From positions 114,198,368-114,262,367 of the forward strand of contig NC_058337.1 in NCBI RefSeq assembly GCF_905475395.1: DNA of 64,000 nt. The letters are read 5' to 3'. The position numbers were made by a program, and so were the translations under genes. Positions 1 through 12,700 of this stretch are shown here, one piece after another. How positions within the stretch are numbered: position 1 is the first letter of the stretch; each line of letters begins with the position of its first letter. This stretch comes from Chrysoperla carnea. Its lineage: Eukaryota > Arthropoda > Insecta > Neuroptera > Chrysopidae. The notes beneath the pieces are model-generated. The model was not told where the DNA came from. It saw only the letters and a list, made by a program, of their open reading frames with translations, and searched no databases.

Positions 1-480
1 CATTTTCCTTGCACTTCCACAAAAAACTGGCATTTTTCTTACTTTATAAGAAATATATTTCAACAGCTTGATGATTTTGCTCTATCACACTAAATTTTTT
101 TGCTTTTTCAACAAAGCAAGCGTCTAATTCTACTAAATTTGAGCCATATTTTTCAGTTTTTTCCTAGATTTTAAGCATTGGATCAAATTTGCCCAAATTT
201 TTCAACAAAAAATCGATTTTCTTTAACTTAGTGATAACATCAAAATCCAAAAAATTGATTTGCCTCTATGAGCAAAAATTTTATTCGATTTCAAAAAACT
301 GAACATGTAAAAACATGAAAAATTCTCTCATTTATTCATATTTTTTAAATGTTTTCTTAGATGTTTACATATTGGATCAAATATGCCCAAATAATCAACA
401 AAAAACGATCTGTTGTACTTGTTTTAGTGAGACCCTTTTTCAAGCTAGATATAGATTTTAATCGATTTGCAAAAACAATC
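1..480 (-). repeat. Diverged satellite-like repeats related to the 41.3-41.9 kb array
   Basis: Two units about 194 bases apart share TTGGATCAAAT(T/A)TGCCCAAAT followed by CAACAAAAAA (near 179 and 373). Parts such as TTTGCTCTATCACA (near 77) and CAAAATCCAAAAAATT (near 241) are reverse complements of motifs in the tandem repeats at 41293-41930. The rest of this stretch has no gene. Confidence 0.55.
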
Positions 481-554
481 TTGGTTTTCCAAAAATTTAA
501 TCCAAACAATTAATTTTAAAGTTTTAATTTCTAAAGAGGAGTGTTTTAAGTTTA

Positions 555-1083
555 ACGTGTCTGTGTGTCTGGCTGTGGCATCGCTGTTCTTAAACGGATG
601 ACCCGATTTTTATTTTTTAAAGGTTATTTGAGCGAGAGTGTTTCTAGCTATGTTTCAAGTGCGAGTATTATACTCCAGTCGACAGATAGAAAAGGTGGGG
701 TTTTGGAAACTTTGGAATGTTGTTCCGTGATGGTTAATTAACATTTTCCCAAGTTTTCGACATCAAGGACCCTGTACGAAAGAGTCATACTCCTCTTTTC
801 GCGCTGGGTTCTAGAGATTTCATTAACTTCCAACCTTCTTTATCTAAAACTATCTGTAGACTGAAGATACAGGATTCCGTAACCAATAACAGCTACAAAA
901 CCGGTGATGATATTCTAAAGAATGAGCAGAATTTCTTGAAACAGAACTTAGATCACTCTCCTTCAAATAACCTTTCCAACAAAAAAAAAATTAATCAAAA
1001 TCAGTTCTTCTGTTCAGGAGCTACGATGCCAAAACAAATCGATCAGACCTGATGTGATGCCTCTGTAAATTTTTAATTCAATA
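555..1083 (+). repeat. Dispersed repeat family B, copy 1, ending at a splice acceptor
   Basis: It matches 6141-6525 in order: AACGTGTxTGTG, CTGTGGCATCG, GTTCTTAAAC, a GGATTCCGTAACC/GGGTTCCGCAACC block, GGTGATGAT, GAAACA, then (C/T)AGGAGCTACGATxCCA, AATCGATCAGA and TAAATTTTTAATT. Related pieces lie at 54325-54440 and, inverted, at 63020-63372. Insects commonly carry interspersed repeats with such a TGTGGCATCG...GATGCCACA pattern. I cannot name the family. Confidence 0.65.
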
Positions 1084-1094
1084 TTATCTTTCAG

Positions 1095-4000
1095 GAATTG
1101 GTTGTCCAACATTAGATCCACCCATCGATGGTTATTTAATCGATCGTAATGAAACCATAGCAGAATACATGTGTAACGTTGGTTATATTTTTCATGAAAC
1201 ACAAAGTCGTATATTTATTTTACGATGTGTGGGAGGGAACGCATGGCATACTGAACTTCCTGATTGCATTAGTAAGTTAATACTACTATAGTTCAGTAGT
1301 ATATTTATTATATATATAATTTTTTTAAGCTAATCCGTTTTAATGTATATTAGTGTCTTATAGTGGAGTGTTTTATTTATTTTAAAAAAATTTGTTAAAT
1401 ATCTTTTTTATTTGTGTCTAACAATAGATTGTGAATATTCTTAATAAAATAAAATTTATTCTTCATAATTCTTCAAGTACTAACGAAATATAAAATTCTT
1501 TTTTGAAGAAGAAAGTACATAAAACTGTAAGTACCGGTGAGTACTTGAAATGAATTTTATTTTATTAAATTAAAAAAGCTTATTCTTGAAAAAATTTAAA
1601 TTTTTTTCTCGTATTTTATTTAATTAAAAATTTTTGAAAGCTTTTTATTTTTTATTCAAATTTGGAAAGCTTATTTTCATATAGAAGTTATCTTTAAAAA
1701 AAAATTATAATAGTTTTTGCATTTAGTAGGAAAAGTTCATATATTCTCGAACGATTATTTGCAAGAAAAGATTATTTGCTGGCAAAAAATCGTTCGAGAA
1801 TGTATTAATCTCGAACGATAATTTGCAAGCAACCATAGGAGTCCTATTCTTGCGAAATGGGAAAAGTACTTTTCTGGTCTACAACTGGAAATTTACTTTC
1901 TCGTACTATTATTTGTTTCATTACCTAATAGCTATTTAAAATACTAGAAAAACAGGTTTTCTAGCATCAAAATACTACTTGAAATGCTATTGCTATTGTT
2001 TAACAATTTTAGTAAAACATGTTTTTTTAAATTTGGTAATACACGTGGTTTTTGACTATGAATTGAAAAGATCGTTGATTATCGTGTGCTAAATTTATCT
2101 CTTTAAAAAACACGTGGTGATAAATTTGTGGTTTGTGAGTTTTTACACGGTGGCCATAAAATAAGTGTTTGTAATATCCAAATTTTTCAGAAAAACCTCT
2201 GCTTTTTTTCCAAAATAAAAAATTCATTTACATTTTTGTGTTAATTGATTATACTATATCTCCGCCCTCCCCTTCAGCCAGGAAAAGTATTTTAAATAAA
2301 AGAAACAAAGAAATTTTTTTCAAATAAATACATGAATACAATTCTTTTTCAAATATGTATGTATGAATAAAATTCTTCAATAAATTCAGTACATTCAGTA
2401 TTATTAATTAAGTAAAAACTTTTTATTAATTAAATTAGAACAAAACTGATAATAATTATAGATTACATTGAATTTTGTAAACTCAGAAAACACAATAATT
2501 TTGTATGTGACTTCATTTTTAGTACAATCATTTGGTAGTTTTACCTGGAAAGTTTTTCGAAAGTTTTGAAAATGAGTTATTTTATAAATTTTAATGTGCT
2601 CTTTCCGAATTTCAACTTTGATACCTCTTTTCTTTACCGCTCGCACCGACATATTGGAAAAATTCACCTAAAAGCAGTTTTTTGACATTATTTCCTTTCT
2701 CTGATTGATTCCTATCCCTATCTTAATATATATATTTCTTGTGTGTGTGTGTATGTGACTGAACTCCTCCTAGACGGTTGGACCGATTTTGATGAAATTT
2801 TTTGTGTGAGTTCAAGGGGATTTGAGAATGGTTTAGATTCACAATTTGGTCCAGTACAACTGTTTTTGAGGGCTCCGTACCAAAAAATGAAATTTCATTA
2901 AATGGTGGGAGCGCATATAAATCATATCACATTATGTATACTATGTGTACTATGTATTTTTAATAGTATTCAGGTATTGTCAATAGGCATTTATTAGAGC
3001 CATATGCGAGCGCAGCGAGCTCTACTATCAAAGGTCAGGCCAAAGGTCGAAGGTCAGGCCACTCCAATAAATAGGAGTTAAATTGGGGTTTAGCGGGATG
3101 GGTTTAGCGGACAGGCTAAACGTAGTATAGGTATTCATGAATTGGAGTTACGTTTTTACGGGACAACGTCCGTCGGGGCCGCTAGTATATTATAAAGATG
3201 AAAGGAAGGTTATTTGGTTTTTTGTTACGCTTTCACGCAATATCTACTGAATGAATTTGAATGGAACTTGACAATAATGTAGCTCTTACATGAGTTCTAA
3301 TTTATAAAGATACATTTAAAAAAAAAATTAATTAATTTTTTTCTACATTTAATGTAACAGGGTGATAGAGATACAATTTATGGACATCTGTTGAACCAAG
3401 GTTATCAAACATACTTTTTACATTTAAAAAAATAATTGAATACTAATTATTTGATATATATACTTTTATCTGTGTAAAACAATCGAAAAAGGTTTCGCTC
3501 AAGCGAATGGGGCAGAATATACTTGCTGCCACTATTTGAATAGGTGCCGGGAAAGAGGAAAAGGTTATCATAATAACTTTTATGTCTAAAAAGGCCTCGC
3601 AAAAAGTGCAGCTCAGGGCCTCGTGCTGGCTAACGTCGCTGTGTTGTTGTAGATATATAATAGTTTGCGGTGCTCGTACGCCAAAACTGTTGATTTTACA
3701 ACAACAAAAAATAGGGTAATACATAAATTGTAGAAAATTTTCTCTAGTTTAATTTTGAATGTAAATGTTTCTAACGTAAAATGAGTCGGAAAGGAAATAT
3801 TTCCAAAAAACCACTTTCAGGCGTCATATTTTCAATATGGTAACGCAAACGGCAAATGCACATTTTCAAAACTTCCGGAAAACTTTCCAGGTAACCTCCT
3901 TTTTTAACACCAATTGATTGTATTATTTATTGATAAAAAAAATATATTTAATAAATATCAGGACAAGCAATAAAATATAATTACTTGTTTTATCGATTAA

Positions 4001-7000
4001 GTAATTTAATAATTCATATAATTAATCTAGAGCGCACACTTTAAATTAACCACACATTATAAGGTTTCGTAGACATTAAGCTGTGTATACACTGATGAAT
4101 GTATTTTGTAATTCATTGCTACTTCCGTCGTTTTCTGTTTCACAATTTTTTGTTTGTGAGCCAAAGGACCTCCTGTTTCGTAAAATGTCGGGCCAAATCA
4201 CTTTTCTATTATTTATTCAATTATCTTCATAAGATAATATTATTTGTGAAGATTGTCGAGTTATTTTTGCAAGGAATGACTCATTAGGGGTTCCCTTCGC
4301 CAGTGTATACATTCCTTTATAATTAAAAAACTATTTAAAGTATTTAATATACCGTTTTCACTTCAGAGATATGTAGTAGTTATACACGAAGGCACATAAA
4401 AAGTAGGACAACTTCATAACTTATTTGGTTAAAACATTTAACGAAATAATAAAATAATAATAATATATCCTTTGCACCACAAATGTCCCAACGCAAGGCT
4501 TTTTGTTTCTTTAATATTACAAACAAATTGTTAATAAGGTATTAAAAAAATTAGTTTCCACAAAAGTACAAAAATTCACCCTTGAGTTTTTGATACCCAG
4601 TACCTGTATTATTTTATTTCGTAAATTAACATAGTTGTCTTATATCGGATACCTCTCAGTGTAGTAACAAAAACATGAGGATATTATAATTAAATGCAAA
4701 TAAATTTTATATAAACTTGTAGCTTCCGTGCCTTTTAATTAAAAGTTCAAAATTCAAAAATTAAATCATAAATGTTAACGATAATAAATAAAAATATTTA
4801 ACATAATGTTATCAAAATTTAGATAACCAAAAATTGTTATTATTAGTATTTGATAAAAGATATATAAAATTTAAAAAATGATGAGTACAAGATATTTCAA
4901 AAATAGGCAATTTATTAAGTCGCTATTACAAATAGTTTTAGGCACAATGGCAGGATTATTCATTGCATAAAAATTTCGAAATAAAATAATATTCGGGACT
5001 CATTAAATTTTTTAGTAAATTTTACTTTATTGATTTCCATTTCAAATAATCGCATTTTCAAGATCGAATTACATTTTTTAATCGTTTATTAATTGATTTC
5101 GAAATGTCTTGAATGAATTAATAATAAAATTGTATTAATAAATAAAATACTTAAGATGTGACAAAGCCATTAACTTATAATTTAGTTAGTTAATATTTTA
5201 TTGAATCAAAAACAAGAGAACTTTTGGCGTCTGTAACTATGAATCAACTTTATAGACGACCTTCGTACCCTTAGTAATAGACTAGGTAGCCATCGTATCA
5301 AATTATGAATCAATGTTTTACATTGTGTTTACATTGTTTTACAAGGAGATTGCATATAAAGTGTTTTCAGTCGCGGTGTCGGATATACCAATAGACAGGA
5401 AAGAAAATAGGGAATATTGATGATTTCTTTTTTGCTCATTCTTGTAATAAAAGCTTATTCATGTAACAAACAACAAAGAAAAATTATTTTTCGAATAAGT
5501 ATAAAAACAACAAAGATATAAAAGCCATCAAAGATTTGTTTGTATCTTTTTCTAGCAAAACCGAATTTAGCATGGATTTCTTATGGAAAGCATAATATAT
5601 CAAATGCTAAATCCGATTTCTCTCTCTCTCTCTCTCTCCCTCTCTCTCTCTCTAATATCTGTCTAACTAGTAGTTTAAAAGGCTTATATCATCCATATTT
5701 CTTGGCTGACTTTAATTTTAATTTCACTTTGTTTATCTCTAAACTGTGATAACTTTTTTTCTCTAAAAGTTTTCAAATCACTAAAAAAAAATCACAAATA
5801 TTTTGATGTACCTCTATTTTTATCAAAAAGGGCAATTGAAATTGACCCAAGTTTGCAAGTAAAATTGACCCAAAAAAAAAAATTAAAATGATGTTAATTG
5901 GATAATTGGATGCAACTTTCGAAATATGAAATTTACGTCCAATTTTATTGAATTTTTTACTTTTGATATATGATTCTGTTGGGATATTATTTTGTATTTT
6001 GATTTATGATTTAGGGTTCCGTAGTTTTTTATTATTTTATGATTATAATCCATTGCTAACTCTACTATTAAATAAAAAACCTATGCATTATGCATATACT
6101 ATTAAAAATCTATTATTAACCCTCGACTTATAAAGGCGGAAGTTAAACGTGTATGTGCATCTGTGTATCTGACTGTGGCATCGAAGTTCTTAAACAGACC
6201 AACCGATTTTGAATTTTTTTTGTTTTTTTGTTTGAGGTAAAGGTAAACTTACTTGATTGCTTTGTTTCAAGTTTGAGTTTAGGGTTCCGCAACCGATAAC
6301 ATTTAGAAAAGTGGTGATGATTCATAGGGTGGAGCAGATTTTTTTGAAACATAGCTAATTATGATTCAAAGGCTTAACATTGTGTGTGAAAATACAATAA
6401 TTTCAATCAAATTATCTTTCAAACAAAAAAATCAAAATTGATTCAACCGTTTAGGAGCTACGATACCACAAACGAATCGATCAGAACTGATTTTGTGACG
6501 GGGCTTTCTTTAAATTTTTAATTTATGTTATTTACTCCCAAAATTTCCCGAGATTAAATTATGTCAAGTACATTGCCTATACGATCATAATATTAACAAA
6601 AAATTAAAAATATTTCCATAGTAACAATTTAAAAAATTTATTTTTAATTTTTTGAAAAATAGATAATTTCAACAACTTTTTAAATGCTTTGTACTTAATT
6701 CAAGTAGTAAAATTAAAAAATAATCTGTTTTGTTGACCAATTCACACAGACATTGAAAAAAAAAAAGCGAGTAATATATTTATTCAAAAAAGCGTATACC
6801 ACATATTAAACAGAAAGGGGATCTTTGTATGTTAGTATGCAAGTTGATTTGTATGTATTTATTCATAATTCAAATGATAATAATATTAAAAGACCTCACA
6901 TCCATCAATTTATTAATATAATAATCGCTCCACAATTATTTACTTAAGTCTATTCTTTTTTTTCTGTTTCAAAACACAGATACAACGATTACAATATATA

Positions 7001-8698
7001 ATTTGAACAACTTAACTTCCAACGAAATACTAGTTTTAAATAATCATTCGACTGACTTAGCAGCAGCCAATCAGCACTCAAATACAATGCAGAAAGCGAT
7101 GCAAATACATGGTAAAGTTGTCTGCAAATCTTTTTTTATTTTATTTATCCAAAAATATTTTATTAAAATGAAACAAATGTTTTTAAAAATGGTTTATTTT
7201 TATGGTAAAAGTTTTTTTTCTTCAAGTAATAATTGTTTCATTTTATTAAATAATGGATAATTTATTTGCGTCGGGTAACGACCCCCGAATTTAAGTCTGT
7301 TTTATAATAATAAAGTTTGTTTTCTTTGTTTTAGAGTATGTGATACCAGGACTGATTATTTTGGCATTATTTTCAGTGAATGCAGTTATTGTTTACTTTA
7401 TACATAGACAAAGGAAAAAGTAAGTTGATTTTATTTTGCTTTGTTGCTTTGTTTTAAAAATATACGTTTAATTAATTAAGTGATTTGAAAACGTGCTTAG
7501 TTTAAAATATAATGAATCCGCATTAATTTAATTTTTGTTAGTGTTCCGTACCGAATATTTTTGCATTGGTATTTCTCTTTTACAAAATTGTATACAGGGT
7601 GGGTCATTTTAATCTATAATGGTTAATAGCTCGTTTGGTACCGCTCGTTTTGTAGTGAACCAATCAAAAAATAACTTACAGAAGTTGTAGAGTTTGATAG
7701 GGGATATCATGTTCTCATATCAAATTGGACCTAATTGTCCGGATTGCTTTAATAGTCAATTTAAATCCTAAAAGGTAAGAGATAGAAAAACACTTTAAAT
7801 TAGAATATGATCTTCATCTTCTGAAAAACATTTTTTCGAAAATCGTTTTCGAAGGAAATTTGACTTAAAAAAGAAAAGATGCTAAGTTTAGAAAAACTTT
7901 TTGGACAATAATCAGGTATATTTTCAAGATTAATTGAAAATCAAGGTCAAATGATCTGGAATCAAGGTCAAATGACCTAACGATTTTCGAAAAAATGTTT
8001 TGAATAAAAATTGTTAGTTTTTTTATTCGAATCAACTTTCTAATTTAAAGCTCATTCTATTACTCATCTTTTAGGATCTAAATTGACTATTAAATCAATC
8101 CAGAGGACAAGTTCCAACCTGGTGTCTGAACACGATGTTCCCCATCAATCCCCCCCCCCCCGCAGCAACTTTTCTTTAGGTTATTTTTTGATTGGTTGAG
8201 CTATTAGCCATAAAACAAGACTGAAAAGTGTATATAAATTGGTACAAAGCTCATTCGTAAAGCTCATCACAATAAAGGCCTCATTTCCCTTTTTATATAT
8301 TCAATTTTTTTGAAAACGTTCATATAATTTTTTCTATATTAAGGCATAGTATTCGAGGGCACCTCTATTCGAGCCATGATGAAAACTCTATTCATAGCCA
8401 CCCAACTTGCATAACTCGGTCGTCAATATTTTTAGCAGTCCAATGGACTATCATCAAAAATTTAAAATTATTAAAATACATAAGAAATCCTGAGATTTTT
8501 CTCAATTTTTGAACAATTGAGAAATTATTAAAATCTGTCTCTCTCTCTCTCTCTCTCTAGTAAATTTGTTCCAAATCCAGGAAAAATTTTTAAACCTAGA
8601 AATTAGCATTTACTATTTTAAAAATTTAAATACAATATTTTAATCTTTTTAGAAATAATGCACATTTGGCAGAAGAAGAGTTAGCTGTAATTAGCTGA
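1095..8698 (+). CDS. Sushi/CCP-domain single-pass membrane protein, 3' part of gene
   Basis: Four exons join in phase: 1095-1271, 6980-7111, 7335-7419 and 8653-8698, with stop TGA at 8696-8698. The first is a phase 1-1 exon, the usual form for a sushi domain. It carries four cysteines in CCP order (GCP, MCNVGY, LRCVGG, PDC) and the conserved Trp in GGNAW. The second exon is a polar linker with possible N-glycosylation sites (NTT, NLT, NHS). The third encodes a membrane segment (IPGLIILALFSVNAVIVYF) followed by a basic stop-transfer HRQRKK. The fourth gives a short acidic tail ending AEEELAVIS. This predicts an extracellular sushi module on a type I membrane protein with a tail of about 20 residues. 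The signal peptide and any further sushi repeats must lie upstream, outside the window or unrecognised, so the 5' end is incomplete. Sushi proteins act in cell-surface binding, adhesion or receptor clustering; I do not recognise the specific orthologue. The intron before the second exon is 5.7 kb and full of repeats. Confidence 0.85.
2715..3330 (+). mobile_element. Helitron-like element 2, 5' end, interrupted by Helitron 1
   Basis: The first six bases TCCCTA (2715-2720, after an A) appear to continue at 3186 with TATATTATAAAGATGAA, then a T-rich run and GTTACGCTTTCACGCAATAT. Compare 53625: A followed by TCTCTATATATTATAAATG, then TTTGTTACGCTTTCACGC. The two therefore look like 5' ends of one Helitron family. 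The 3' end was not found. Confidence 0.5.
2721..3185 (+). mobile_element. Non-autonomous Helitron 1, apparently complete (465 bp)
   Basis: It begins TCTTAATATATATATTTC after an A (2720) and ends GGCCGCTAG before a T (3186). These are the Helitron terminal rules: 5' TC, 3' CTRR, insertion between A and T. A short hairpin (GGAC AAC GTCC, around 3161-3171) lies about 14 bases before the 3' end, as expected. There is no ORF, so it is non-autonomous. Confidence 0.65.
4080..4315. mobile_element. Candidate short MITE
   Basis: The ends carry an imperfect inverted repeat: GTGTATACACTGATGAA near 4082 and TTCGCCAGTGTATACATT near 4298. The 235-base interior has no convincing coding potential. No target-site duplication was confirmed. 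Confidence 0.3.
5621..5654 (+). repeat. (TC)n simple repeat
   Basis: A nearly pure CT/TC dinucleotide run with one CCC interruption. A second (TC)n tract lies at about 8538-8559. Confidence 0.9.
6141..6525 (+). repeat. Dispersed repeat family B, copy 2
   Basis: Same order of motifs as the copy at 555-1083 (CTGTGGCATCG, GTTCTTAAAC, GGGTTCCGCAACC, TTAGGAGCTACGATACCA, AATCGATCAGA). It lies in the 5.7-kb intron of the sushi gene. Confidence 0.65.
7594..8230. mobile_element. Foldback/MITE in the intron before the last exon of the sushi gene
   Basis: The left part (7615-7790) and right part (8035-8205) are imperfect inverted copies. They share TTATTTTTTGATTGGTT, AATTGACTATTAAA and AGCTATTA in mirrored order, with a smaller mirrored centre (CGAAAATCGTTTTCGAA; AACGATTTTCGAAAAA). 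The left end starts CAGGGTGGGTCATTTTAA, a common start in insect DNA elements. A poly-C run lies in the right arm near 8149-8162. Confidence 0.65.
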
Positions 8699-8759
8699 AA
8701 CAAATGTAGCGTTAAGTGGAAGAAAAAGTCGAAGAAAATTATGCAAAATGCACACAGTC

Positions 8760-8765
8760 AATAAA
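8760..8765 (+). promoter_or_regulatory. Poly(A) signal AATAAA of the sushi-domain gene
   Basis: A canonical AATAAA lies 61 bases after the stop codon of the sushi gene and is followed by A-rich sequence. This implies a short 3' UTR. Confidence 0.6.
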
Positions 8766-9767
8766 TTGAAGAAAAAAAATTAAAAGATATTACAAAAAAT
8801 TTATAATTTATTTTTTTATAATTTGAATCATTAAAATTTTTACATTAAAATTGTTTTTATTTCAAGTCCAATTTTGTTATTTATTTTCCAAATATTATTT
8901 TTATAATATGACGTCCATACTTGATAGTTTCAAAATAAATTGCTCAAAATTAGAATTAAAATTTATTTCCAATTTTATGTATTTTTTCATAAAATATCGA
9001 AATATTAAAAGTTACAAAGTTTTCTGAAAAGTTAATAATTCCTTAATCCCTATTATACCTTTTTTCTTTTTGGCATAAACTAAATACTTCGCTAGCTAGT
9101 CCATGGGTATAGGATGGTGGCAGATAAAATTTATAGTTGAAAAACAAAGTAAAAATTTGAAAATTTAAAAAAAAATAAATCGCGAAAGTGAAAAATTAAA
9201 AATATGTAGTTTCTGTGTTGTCGCCCAAAACCGCATACGAAGGGTGACATCATCGTATCTTTTGATTATTTAAGGTAATGAAGACCCACAAAACATAGCA
9301 TCCAGTTCATAAAACGATTAAATGTATATTTTTCGAAGTGTCTCCAGATTGACTCCGATATATAAGCTTTTGTTGCACGATTTTAGATGCTGATGTCTGT
9401 CTGTCTGCGGCACCGTAGCTCTTATACTGGTAAACCGATTGTTCAGTTTTTCAAGTGTACAAACATTGATATATCAACCTACATGCAGGGTATTCAAACA
9501 ATTAATTCTGTTAGTTATTATTTTCATTTGGTTTTCCACTATAGGACTCAATTTTACTTTCAAAAGACAAATACGACATTTTAATAACAAATTGATTTTT
9601 ATATTTTCTAAAATTATAAATTGAATAACATTTTTGACAAGGTTATTTTAGACTAATTAATTATTACGTTACTAATTACTTAAAATTAATTACAACTAAT
9701 TACAACCTATTATGATTAAAACTAGGATGCGATACACAAATAATAAATTACTCATAATTTACAGTTT
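8766..9767. other. Convergent intergenic region, sushi gene to HEATR1
   Basis: This is the 3' flank of both genes. It is AT-rich with no gene. Positions 9372-9440 hold a fragment resembling the start of repeat family B (TGTCTGTCTGTCTGCGGCACCG). Short ORFs here show no recognisable domain. Confidence 0.6.
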
Positions 9768-12700
9768 TTAAAAATATTTTTGTAAAGGTTCCCCAAGAAC
9801 TTTTTCTAATTCTTGCACTGCATTTTTACATGCAGCTTCAACTGCTTCATCTTCATCCTCTAATAATTCACTCAAAAATGGTATAGTTTCCGGTAATAAT
9901 GGAAGAAAATCTTCCCCCAATTTTTTAGCCATTTCACACAAAGTTTTTAAACCAGCTAAACGTACTAACGGTAAATTATGTCGGGTTTTAAGTAAAACCT
10001 GATAATTTAATTGTTTCCACAGCGAGTCATCTGCCGTGGCCACAGCAAAATGTCCAATACATTCAACTAATATATTATCAATACGATATTTTAATTTATC
10101 TTCACCACCGATCGTATTTTCTAATTGATCTACAATCGATTGCATTAACAATTCGAAACGATCATTGTTAATAAAATTTTGATTGTCATAGAGAAAAACG
10201 TAATTTAAAGTTTGTAAAATATAATTAACAAGAATGCAACATTTTTCTTCGTCCATTTCAAAAAAGAGTTGCTCTGATTTGAAATTATTACATTTATCTA
10301 ATAAACTTGCCGCATTTTTCAAAAAATGTCCAGCAAATAAAACAAATAAACCTTTCAAATTATCAGCAATATCTCGGGATACACGATAAAATGTAATCGC
10401 ACGAGTTTTATGTTCTGAATTTTCTTCTCGGGTTGCCCAATCGAATATTTTGAAATACAACGGTTTAAATGATGATTCGGATAATTTTAAAACTAGTGAA
10501 ACTAAAGCATTCACTGTATGACCTTCCACTAAAGAAATTTGATTTTCCTCTATATCATTTTCAACGTTATCTGATCGAAATTGTAGTGCAGATAAGAAAA
10601 AATCACTTAATTCAATTTGGACTGTCTTTAAATTAGATCCATCTAAAACCTTAATACTTTCTGCTAAAATATTCATAGCATATGCGATTGCTGGTAATTG
10701 ATCTAACGCTATTAATTTACCATAACTCTGAGCGATTGCCGGAATTAATACACGATGTGGTATAGTTTGTGCGATTTTCTGTACAATCGATTTTAATTTT
10801 GTTATAAGCGGGTCATTTTTTGGATTTACAGGTTGAGATGAATCCTCTATACACCATTTGGAGCATAAAATTGAGATATCCGTAATAATTTTTTCTAAGA
10901 ATGGATTTAAGAACAACGGTAAAGTATCTAAAATTTTTTGAACTGCTGTTACAGTACTTAATAAAACTAGATCTGGTTGTTTTTTCATTTTTTGGGTGTT
11001 TAATATTTTTAAAATTACTGGCATAAACTTATTTAAGCTGTATAGCGAATGGACTCGTAAATTATTACAAAGTTCAGCAAAACAGAGAATTAGCGAAGCT
11101 AACACATTATCTTGTATTTTTTTAACCTTTAATAGTGCCACAACTTGATCCAAAATTGGGCGGAATTTTTCAGGATTATTTGTAGCTAAACGTTTTGCTA
11201 ATAGTTTTAGTGAGAATAATGCAGTTTGTTGATTTAATTCTTCTTCAGTTTCTTGTGAAGATTTTTTATCGATCGTAACAATTACACGCATTAGCGGTTC
11301 AATTAAATTGAATAAGTTTTCATTATCTGTCGTTTCCGTAATAAAATCGTTCTGCAATTGTAATTTTGAATTGAGTAATTCCATAGCTTTTCGCCGTACC
11401 GCAGGTAAATTATGTGACATTAATCCGCGTACAACCAACAAAAACATATCCGAAGTTAGTAAAGAATTAATATTATCTAAAATATCAAAACAATGATGAA
11501 GCATTACTTTCCAATATTTAGCCTGAGGTTTTCCATTATATTCCTCAGCACATTTCGATACACTGTGAATATATGATAAAATCGTAATAATAAATTTTCG
11601 ATATAGAGGTTCTAAATTCTGTGACTTATCATCTGGTAGCAGAGCTATATTTCGAATTAAACTTGGTGCACCTAAAATTGTAAGGACGCTCGTCACAATT
11701 GTATACTTAAAATGACGAAATTCTTTAGGGGTACGTTTTTCGATACCAAAAAATCTATCGGTAGTTTTATTAGTTTCATTATCAATTGGTAAGTTTTTAA
11801 GATAGTCAATTAATTGTATACATGTAAATAATATTATATCGGGCGCAAATTGAGAAATTATTGAATTCGCAATTTCTAAACGTTTTGGTAACTCATTCGA
11901 AACTAATGAATGTTTTGTTTGTACTGGTTGAGTTTCGTGTGCATGTAGTACATGAGACTCAAAAACTAGTGCCAAGAAAATCCATAAACTATTTTTCTCC
12001 CCAAATGTTATCAATAATTTCTCAAACAATGGAACACGTCGATGTACGGGTACATCCACTAATACATCAACAAAAACACGTAAAATTGGGATAATACGTT
12101 CGAAACTTGTATCCTGCTTCTGATTCTCATTATTAACTAAAATTGGTATAATAATATCAATAATTTTCGTAATAATTTGGAAGCTATACGCATCATCATG
12201 CCGTAAAACACTCGATCCCATAAAAGTAAATATTGCAACAATGTGATGTAAAACTTGTTCTGGGAACATTCCAGAAATATGGGATAACAGTAATAAAGCA
12301 TGATGGTGTGTTTGTGGATTTTGTGTAGCTCGAATACATTGTACAATTAATTCAATATTAAATGCAGACTCTGGTAATAAATGCTTTTGAGTCCATTTTG
12401 TAGCTTGTGGAGATAACTTTTGACTACAATTTAGAATACATGATAAAATTAATTGTTTTGGATATTCTAACGACGCTTGTTCCTCAAAATCTAAACATTT
12501 CTTAAGAATATCAAATAAAATTGGTAAAATTAAATGTACATTGTGTAATTTTTTCTTATTTTGTAAGAATTCTAACGCAGTAATACCACATTTCCATTCT
12601 GTTTTATCCAATGTGTCAATTTTAGGTATCACTGAAATACGTCTACTTTTTTTAGTTTCATTTTGTACCGTAACTTCATGCATTTGTTCAAATATTGATC

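Noticed and set aside
3443-3724. 93-codon minus-strand ORF with Cys-rich start
   Set aside because: No recognisable domain; it lies in a repeat-rich intron and has no good splice context.
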